A stretch of 64,000 nucleotides of DNA, from assembly GCA_038277395.1 (NCBI GenBank), contig CM076196.1, positions 88,291,786 to 88,355,785 on the forward strand, in the 5' to 3' direction. The stretch is from Dryocosmus kuriphilus (Eukaryota > Arthropoda > Insecta > Hymenoptera > Cynipidae). The translations under genes were made by a program, and so were the position numbers. Shown piece after piece: positions 57,292 through 64,000 of the stretch. How positions within the stretch are numbered: position 1 is the stretch's first letter; each line of letters begins with the position of its first letter. The notes under the pieces were generated by a model. That model had not been told where the DNA came from. It did not search any database and saw only the letters and a list, made by a program, of their open reading frames with translations.

Positions 57292-58226
57292 ATGTCAGAG
57301 ATGGGGCTTCAAACCGGTGAAAAGAGCTGGGAAGGAAAATGAAGCGACAACGGTGCCTCAGCAACCGTTTTGATGTCCTGCAGAGCAGCGAGAACCAGGA
57401 GAAGATGGATGACAATACAGCGGAAATGAATCCCATCCAGAAGGAGAAGGAAAGTGCCCAGGAAGGAAACATCAAAATACAAACAATGGCAAAAGCACAG
57501 ACACCGGTAAAAATAGAATGCCGCCAATAGACATCACTCATCACCTGGAAGTCTATAGTGGTTTATTGCAAAGGGGAACCAAAAATGCACTGCTCCCCCT
57601 AGAGCCTGAATATATACGCTGAAAATGAGATTGACTTTGCTATACTAAGGAGAGAACTAGATGGAGTGGGCTGAAACTACTATACGTAACCGACCAAGGA
57701 AATTAAAACAAAGAGGATTGTAGTAGCAAAAGAACTTCTTAACATTCTCTATAAGGAACTGGTGGGGGATCTGGATCGGCAGGGCGTCAAGTGCGATAGA
57801 ATCACCACCCTGAAGACCAAAAAAAAGCTTCCTTCAGATCAATCTGTATATACCTGATAGACTTCCCGCAAAAGGCGGATCTTGCAAAAGGTAAGAACAT
57901 ACGATACTTGTGTTATGTTCGAGTTCATTGGGAACTGTACAGGAATAACAGAACCATCACACAATGCCACAGCTACTAACGGTTTGGGACATGAAGCTGC
58001 TTATTGCAAAAGCACCTCTAAATGGGTCAAATGCGGTAAAGCCCATATAACAGCCGAATGTGACAGGAGTAAAAAGGATTCTGTTGAATGTACCAACTGT
58101 GGAGAACTGCACCCAGCCAACTTTTCTAAGTGCCTTGCATACCTGAAGCACCTTGCTAAGGTGGAAGCTCGACGTACACATGCCAACCTGAACCAGAAAC
58201 AGCCAAGGAGCACAGTGTTCCAGTGA
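57292..58226 (+). pseudogene. LINE ORF1 (gag-like, CCHC zinc knuckles), broken
   Basis: The probable start is the ATG at 57292 (MSEMGLQTGEKSWEGK), with a stop at 57340 and continuation one frame over (KRQRCLSNRFDVLQSSENQE). After a degraded middle part, 57882-58226 contains three zinc-knuckle-like clusters: GHEAAYCKSTSKWVKCGKAH followed by ITAEC, then CTNCGELHPANFSKC. The CVKCG..H.T..C / C.NCG..HPAN..GC layout is typical of jockey-clade ORF1, the nucleic-acid-binding coat protein of the retrotransposition particle. In the second knuckle the usual cysteine before VKCG is a tryptophan. Confidence 0.78.
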
Positions 58227-58494
58227 TATCAAGCACCAACTTCCCAGTGTTCCCTATAAACAGAAGAAAGGAGGCAGCCGAGTGAACGGCACCACGGACT
58301 CCAAGATCAAACCTGCGCGACAATGAGCGGAGCCAACAAGTCAACAGTCCGAATGACTGAAGTAAGAAAACTGAACTAAATGTGCAATATAGGTAAGATG
58401 TTGGAACTTGTTAGGGAACTAAGTAATAATCCAAGTCACTGCAATAATGACCTAGAGAGGCTCCAATTTTCTATACAATTAATCTTAACTAGAA

Positions 58495-59370
58495 ATGGCT
58501 GTAAACAACTTTAATATTAGTTCGCTTAAAATGGCCCATTGGAACGTCAATGTTCTAACAGGTAACCAGACTGAGCTTAAAAAATTTATTGTGGGAAATG
58601 ATATTGATATAATGCTTTTAAATAAGACAAAACTAAAATCTGGAACCAAATTTAGACTTTTGGGGTACGAATGTGTCCGATGAGAAAGAAGTGATAATAG
58701 CATGAGGGGCGGGGTCATGATCATTGTCAAAAACGTAATCCAGTTTCACGATGTACTGATAAACATTAGCAGCCTAGAAGCCGTCGTTCTTAAACTTGAT
58801 AATGGATTAATAATCGTCTCAGTTTACAACACATCTCAGGTAAAATAAGTTCCAATGATCCAAGTCTTTTAAATAAATTAGGACAAAAAATTATCACTTA
58901 TGGCAATTTAAATGCAAAAAACATTTTTTGGAATTGTAAAATAATAACGCTAACGAAAAGATAATAATTTTAGATTTTACTGTTAATAAAATGTTTAAAA
59001 TTCTTGATCCAAATGTCCATACACTATACCCTTATAATAAAGGCACTCCCAGCACGGCGGTCATAGGCTTAACTAGAAATATTGGACGAACTTAACTCTG
59101 ATCATCACTCCGTCATAATTATGTTGTCTAACTCCGTTAAAATTACTAGGCAAGAACAAAAATTTCTTACCTGTAAAGAGGCTAAGTGGGATACGTATAA
59201 TTAATAAACACCTTGTTTAAAATAACAATATTAATTCTGAGTCAGATTTAGACAATAATATTGGCATCTTAGTGGCAATCGTTAAACATACGATAGATAA
59301 ATCAATCCCATTTTTTCAGGGGAGGGGGGGATCTATATCTTGCCCGCAGAAATCAGAGCTTTGATCAAAA
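58495..59370 (+). pseudogene. LINE ORF2, endonuclease part, broken
   Basis: From the ATG at 58495 the frame reads SLKMAHWNVNVLTGNQTELK, IDIMLLNKTKLKSGTKF and LLGYECVR, then a TGA stop at 58681 where the family usually has an arginine codon. It goes on with RGGVMIIVKN, LEAVVLKL and IIVSVYN. Degraded frames later contain GNLNAKN.FWNC (GDLNAK in active copies, aspartate lost here), LNSDHHSVII (the SDH catalytic motif, retained) and LPAEIRALIKTRNKY. This is the apurinic-like (EEP) endonuclease that nicks the target for reverse transcription. The catalytic glutamate of the ETK motif reads as asparagine (LNKTKL). Confidence 0.8.
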
Positions 59371-59400
59371 CTAGAAACAAATACTGTCATGCTCCACACC

Positions 59401-60419
59401 TGGCGCCCAACATAAAACATCTACAAAATTTCCTAATTTTTCTCCTTATCCCGCCGAGCTTAGAAAACACAATCCAATAACTCAAACTCACTCAAGCTCC
59501 ATGACCACATATTTAACTCCAATTTACATACCACATGTCTTTTGCCTCGCCACACATTTTGATATTTCTGATAATATGATGTTTTTGATACTATTTTACG
59601 ATGTTTCTGATTTGTGCCATACCATGTTCGAAAATTTGACATTGTAAATATATTGAACTAATCATTAGGATGTATATTTCCCAGGCCTCGGATTTTATGT
59701 GATTTTTGAAGTGTATTATGTGGTGAAATGTGGAAATGAAACTAAATCGGAAATTTATTAACTTTAAAAGTTACCAGAGGTAGAATTTCCGAAAAAAAGT
59801 GCCAAGGAAATATTTAATTTAAAAGTAAAATGATGGAAGTACAGAAATGGCAAACCAACGAAAACCGGTAAAGGAATAAAGTTCAATTCGAGCATATCGT
59901 TGTGGAACACAAGGTCACGCGCAGTGCCTCGTAAATAAAGACAGTTAGGAGAAAAATAAGCATATTTTCGCGTCAGAAATAATCGAGTTTACAATCGGGT
60001 TCTGATTCAGAATAGTATTTCGAAAACAGTACGGAAATGTAATTCATTTCAAACGCCACATTGTGAGTACAGGCTGTTGTACGTCACAGGGTACCTGGGC
60101 GAACGGCAGGCTGTACACACAGCGTCTCAAGTGCTGAGCGCTCAAGGGTCACTCGCTGTAAGTTGAAAACAAAGCAACGTAGCGCAAAAATAACAATATT
60201 TCGACATCAAAATTTATCACTTTTATAATTGAAAATATTGAATTGAACTCTATCAAGGATAAGGAAACCTTAAAGGAAAAATAGTATACAAGTCTGAAGG
60301 TATTAGGCTGAGTCGAGACTATACAAGGTATCCAAATATACCAATATACCGTCCAATAAGTAAATGCATTTCACACACCCTGTAGGGTAGTATCAACGGT
60401 TCTACAGCCCAAGCAACCA
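59401..60419. other. junction region, possibly 5' LTR/leader of the Gypsy element
   Basis: The Gypsy-type element must begin in or before this stretch, but neither LTR borders nor a clear tRNA primer-binding site could be fixed. There is a GC-richer patch at about 60065-60170. Confidence 0.35.
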
Positions 60420-60453
60420 CGGATACTACAAAGGGAATTAATTGATCAAATTT

Positions 60454-61256
60454 CTAAAAGTAAAATAGAAATTAATGAAACTAAGATCAGGAAAAATTAA
60501 AGCATTAAATATAAAAATGGACAAATAAACGAATATCGAAATAGACCATAACAGCCTGGACTTAGAGGGTGCAGCGTCACAACTAGTGCAGAAAAATACC
60601 GGGACAATAGCGAAAGCTTTTAACCGATCTGTGGGACGAGGTAGAAGTTTTTTTAAAAATAATACCGAAGTTCCACAGATGGGAAGATCTCGAAAAGGTT
60701 TAGAGATCCTGAACACACAAGCTACGAGTTTAGTTCAACCACAGGAGTCACTAGCCTGGGACAATACAGGTGCACCGACATTGAATTTTCCCCGACAGCA
60801 AACAACTCTAACAGTTGATCGTGATGTTTTAAAAATAATTAACGACAGGTCTTTTGAAATTGACTCTTTCTTAAATGACAATACTCAATTTTTGTGGAAA
60901 CCGACGAACTCTTGGACCATGCGGAATATAACGAGTTCATGGATAGGCAAAGAGAAATATTTTTTAGATACAAAGCGGAAAAGGCTAAAGCCATGAAACA
61001 GAATTTAAACCCACAGGCCCATAGCTCGTTCGATAAAGAATCGGTTATTAGGGAGAAATCACAAAATGTATCCAGGAATAAAAGAAACGAATCGCGAAGT
61101 AGACAGTCAGTACAGTTTAACCTGAAGGAAAGGTTACAAGAACCAATTAGTAATTTTGAAAACAAATCTAGAAATAATAGAAACCACAGAGAAACTAATT
61201 GTGAATTATATGACTCAGACTCTAGCGACAATCAAGGGGGACAATTTAATTACTAA
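60454..61256 (+). pseudogene. Gypsy gag-like region, frameshifted
   Basis: Frame 60586-60996 (TGTIAKAFNRSVGRGRSFFK ... SFLNDNTQFLWK) is continued, one frame over, by 60894-61256 (ETDELLDHAEYNEFMDRQRE ... CELYDSDSSDNQGGQFNY). A related in-frame stretch precedes it at about 60454 (basic QISKSKIEINETKIRK). The hydrophilic, charged, Arg/Asn/Gln-rich composition fits a gag protein. No zinc knuckle is visible. Assignment rests mainly on position directly upstream of pol. Confidence 0.5.
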
Positions 61257-61860
61257 CCGAAACAGAAATCGTAAAATTTCGACAACAAAAGAAAGGTTGA
61301 ATATACATTCGCGCAATTTTAATAGACGATATTCGCGATTGGTGCAACATCCATGGAAATTCTTGGAGGAACTTGCAAGATTTTATTGAGAAAGGGCACA
61401 AGACATTCATTCATATTTAACGGAAATTAGGAAGTTGTTTACCAAGTTGCACCCGAGAAAAAGGAGCCTAATTTGAAAGACAAAAACGAGCAAAGGAGAA
61501 ACAGCGATAAAAGTAACGCGGATTCCGATAAGGAGCATAAAAGGGATAGGTCAAATATAAATAGTAGAAATAAGTTAGAGATTAGGAAAGAAAACATAAC
61601 CGAAAAATTGAAACCGAAGTTTGGAGGAAAAATCAATTTGAAAAGCGGCAGGGAACTCGACAGAACCAAACTCAAGACAGAAAATAGTGAAATCCCCCTA
61701 GTAGCTAGTAATCCACACCCATCCCAAAAAAACACAAAATGCACAAATTCCTGTAATAAATCTTGCCGAGAATATCCCTAATTTAATAAACATCCCGACA
61801 AGCAAAAAATTCCAACCATTAGAAGACATCCCTACCCAAGAGACCAGCGACGACTCAGAC
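61257..61860 (+). other. linker between gag and pol, frames broken
   Basis: Short charged frames in two reading frames (for example 61473-61781, KDKNEQRRNSDKSNADSDKE) end in TAA or TGA. It probably encoded the end of gag and the start of pol including the protease, but no protease active-site motif can be read. Confidence 0.4.
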
Positions 61861-61881
61861 ATATAAGACTCACCTAAAGTT

Positions 61882-63126
61882 ATGAAAAATAACAATAAGA
61901 TAAAGAATTCGGGTAGAATTGGAAAGAATAGGAATCAAAATAAGGAGGAGAAAAATGATAGGAAGCTTATTAAAAATAATAAGGTTACGACAACCGATAA
62001 AGAAATGGAAAATGTTAGTGAATTGGTAGAAAGAAAAAACAGAAACCAATGGTTTAATTTTAAAAACAGGGCAATTTTTTTAGACGATATTTTTGACCAG
62101 CCAGGAAGAATCGAAAAACAGGAAAATTATTCACCAGAAATTTGCGAGGGTATTTTTGAGTTAAGCTATAACCAAAAAACTCAATTAAAAAAACTATTAG
62201 AGGAGAAAATTAAAATTTACCAGGAGAAAGAACATAGGGCAACCCACTTAACAGAACACAAAATTGATGTTCAGGGACACGAGCCAATAAAACAGCGCTA
62301 TTACCATATAAGCCCCAAAATTAAACAGGAAATATTTAAGAAAGTTGACAAAATGCTGGAGCAGAGAATTATAAGACACTCCCATTCAGATTGGTCAAAC
62401 CCAATCGTCATGATAAAGAAGCCAAACGGAGAATACAGATTTTGCTTAGATTTCCGTAAAGTTAATAAGGTAATCAAAAAAGACCTTTATCCAATACCAA
62501 TCATGACCAACATTTTGGACACACTTAGAGCAGAAAAATTTATTTCAAAAGTTGATATAAAAATGACATATTTACAAATCCCTTTGGAAGAAAATTCAAG
62601 ACCAATTACAGCATTCACAGTACCCGTTAAGGGCATGTTTAAATTCAACAGAATGCCATTTGGTCTAATGAATGCACAAACCACTTTCCAAAGGCTTATG
62701 GATAAAATAATTACTCCAGACCTTGAGCCTAACGTTTTTTGTTATTTAGGCGACATAATAATAGTTACAGAAAATTTTGAGGATCATTTAAAATATTTGA
62801 ATATAGTTTTGGATAAATTAAATAGGGAAAATTTAACGATCAGTCCAGATAAATGTGAATTTGGCTGCTCAGAAATAAGGTATTTGGGTTTTAAAGTTAA
62901 TGAAAAGGGCCTCCAAGTCGACGAGGATAAAATCCAACCAATCCTCAACTTTCCGAAACCGAAAAATGTCAAGCAAATCCAGCGTATTATAGGGATGACT
63001 AGCTGGTATAGGAAATTCTTACCAAACTTTTCGGAAATTATAGAAACTTTAAATAGATTACTAAAAAAGAAACAGGCATGGGATTGGGGACTAGAACAGG
63101 GCTTCAAAAAATTAAGGACCATTTAA
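61882..63126 (+). pseudogene. Gypsy pol: reverse transcriptase, active site altered
   Basis: 414 codons. A Lys/Asn-rich N-terminal part is followed from about residue 95 by LSYNQKTQLKKLLEEK and THLTEHKIDVQGHEPIKQRY, the usual lead-in to Gypsy RT. Then come NPIVMIKKPNGEYRFCLDFR, KVDIKMTYLQIPL (motif A aspartate kept), NRMPFGLMNAQTTFQRLMD and FCYLGDIIIV, where the YxDD box has glycine for the first catalytic aspartate. SPDKCEFGCSEIRYLGF and GMTSWYRKFLPNFSE (thumb/connection) follow. The frame ends at 63126 by a frameshift around 63100. The enzyme copied element RNA into DNA; this copy should be inactive. Confidence 0.9.
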
Positions 63127-63640
63127 CTTCAGCACCAATTCTAACTTGTCCGGATTTCTCCCAACCTTTTCAACTCGAGACAGACGCGAGTAATACAGGA
63201 TTAGGAGCCATACTCACTCAAACCATAGAAGGAAAAAATTTTGTAATTGCATACGCAAATAGAGCCCTCAGCGGCACGGAAATCCGATACTCGGCCTCAG
63301 AAAAAGAGTGCTTAGCCGTAGTTTGGGCAATCAGAAAATTTAGACCGTACCTCGAAAGCTATAGTTGCAAAGTCATTACGAACCATTTAGCGTTAAAATG
63401 GCTCCATAACCTTAAAAATCCCACCGGATGACTAGCCAGATGGGCACTGGAACTGCTCGAATACGATTACGAGGTGATTTATAGAAAGGGTAGTTCGAAT
63501 GTGGTGCCGGACTCCCTATCAGGATCGGAGGAAACGGTAAACACGGTCGCGTTCGCGTTATCTTGCAGGACAGAAAAACCAAAAGCGGACTTAGACGACC
63601 AGACAGATGACTGGTACTCAGAGAAATTAAGATAAATCGA
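63078..63640 (+). pseudogene. Gypsy pol: RNase H, interrupted by a stop
   Basis: In the next frame: DHLTSAPILTCPDFSQPF, LETDASNTGLGAIL (first catalytic Asp), YSASEKECLAVVWAIRKF (catalytic Glu) and ITNHLALKWLHN, where the usual TDH aspartate is Asn. A TGA follows NPTG at about 63429 in the place of an arginine codon (CGA in relatives, a CpG-type change). The frame then continues LARWALELLEYDYEVIYRKG and SSNVVPDSLS, the normal end of Gypsy RNase H. It degraded RNA in RNA-DNA hybrids in the intact element. Confidence 0.88.
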
Positions 63641-64000
63641 AAATAAAACGGAAAAAAACGAAAAATGGCGAATACGAGACTCTCAACTTTATTTTTACAG
63701 GACCTATCCGTTAAAATCTACTCTATTACCAGACTCAGACCCATGAAAACTCGTCATACCGAAAAAATTACGAAATCAGGTTCTTAAAGAAAACCACGAC
63801 AGTACACAGGCGGGACATTTAAGTTCCGAGAAAACGCATGCGAGCATTTTGGAGTATTACTTCTGGCCAGGGATGTATTCAGAAATAATCAATTACGTAG
63901 AAAACTGTACGGTATGGCAAAGAACAAAACCGAGTAACCAGGTTAAAATAGGGCTAATGGGAAAGAGAATAGTACAAGAAACGTGGACCCTGATTGCTAC
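63641..64000 (+). pseudogene. Gypsy pol: integrase N-terminal zinc-binding region, partial
   Basis: After a stop near 63743 the frame reads VIPKKLRNQVLKENHDSTQA, GHLSSEKTHASILEYYFWPG, MYSEIINYVENCTVWQRTKP and IGLMGKRIVQETWTLIA up to the window end. This is the HHCC zinc-binding domain and the start of the core. The two histidines and the first cysteine are present; the second cysteine (C..C) reads tryptophan. The catalytic core lies beyond 64000. Confidence 0.85.

Larger units (their letters stand above)
57190..59400 (+). mobile_element. jockey-type LINE (non-LTR retrotransposon), decayed and 3'-truncated
   Basis: The order is a GC-richer leader (about 57190-57290), a gag-like ORF1 with zinc knuckles, then the endonuclease part of ORF2 up to about 59370. 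No reverse transcriptase domain was recognised afterwards, so the copy lost its 3' part by deletion or by the later insertion of the Gypsy element. Several frameshifts and stops show it is dead. Confidence 0.8.
60420..64000 (+). mobile_element. Gypsy-type LTR retrotransposon, decayed, running off the window
   Basis: Order: gag-like frames (to about 61256), a low-complexity Lys/Glu/Asn-rich linker (to about 61860), then reverse transcriptase, RNase H and the zinc-binding start of integrase up to the last base. The domain order RT-RNase H-integrase is that of Ty3/Gypsy elements. No protease motif (DTG/DSG) and no envelope were seen in the window. Frameshifts, stops and lost catalytic residues show this copy is inactive. 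Confidence 0.88.

Overview
ORGANISM. This looks like an insect nuclear genome, possibly a hymenopteran with a large repeat-rich genome (the order is an inference). The window is very AT-rich. The only host gene is split by introns with standard GT..AG junctions, and the rest is mostly animal-type transposable elements, microsatellites and decayed repeats. There are no bacterial features such as operons, ribosome binding sites or CRISPR. HOST GENE. Six in-phase, stop-free exons on the + strand (31520-31636, 31900-32201, 32314-32492, 34507-34688, 40557-40815, 53519-53759) encode about 427 residues of a trehalase (GH37, Treh). The signal-peptide exon lies upstream or was missed. The C-terminal exon with the second trehalase signature is not in the window, so the gene spans more than 22 kb. 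Its introns are full of mobile DNA. MOBILE DNA, LEFT TO RIGHT. A 1.5-kb element with 300-bp inverted repeats (668-2159). A fold-back repeat (3575-4561). An internally deleted Tc1 element (11429-12338). A 1-kb almost perfect palindrome (13473-14463). A Penelope-like retroelement relic flanked by inverted copies, one of which is interrupted by a hAT-type MITE (15885-18225). A RAG1/Transib-like transposon with decayed transposase (18360-22194). Further copies of an unnamed modular repeat rich in GC palindromes (23008-24070, 40889-41988, 42635-43912). A 229-bp MITE with palindromic ends (25976-26204). Inside the trehalase introns: a nearly intact transposon with 840-bp inverted repeats and one two-exon gene of the DUF7869 type (36489-40426); a triplicated-core MITE (46155-46917); a candidate solo LTR split by a hAT MITE that is itself split by a second 8-bp-TSD element made of AACCGGTT motifs (47485-49023); and a 317-bp tandem array with its own MITE insertion (49661-51556). 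Right end: a decayed jockey-type LINE (57190-59400) and a Gypsy-type LTR retrotransposon with broken gag and pol, running off the window end (60420-64000). BEST LEADS. (1) The 36489-40426 element: very similar long inverted repeats, a 4-bp target duplication and an intact 573-residue gene of a family usually annotated only as a domain of unknown function. It is a candidate active and poorly described transposon superfamily. (2) The Transib-like element, in which all four RAG1-type catalytic acids and both zinc-binding pairs can still be read although the gene is broken, and whose ends resemble the RSS heptamer. (3) The modular GC-palindrome repeat family. All family assignments are from motif reading alone; no searches were run.
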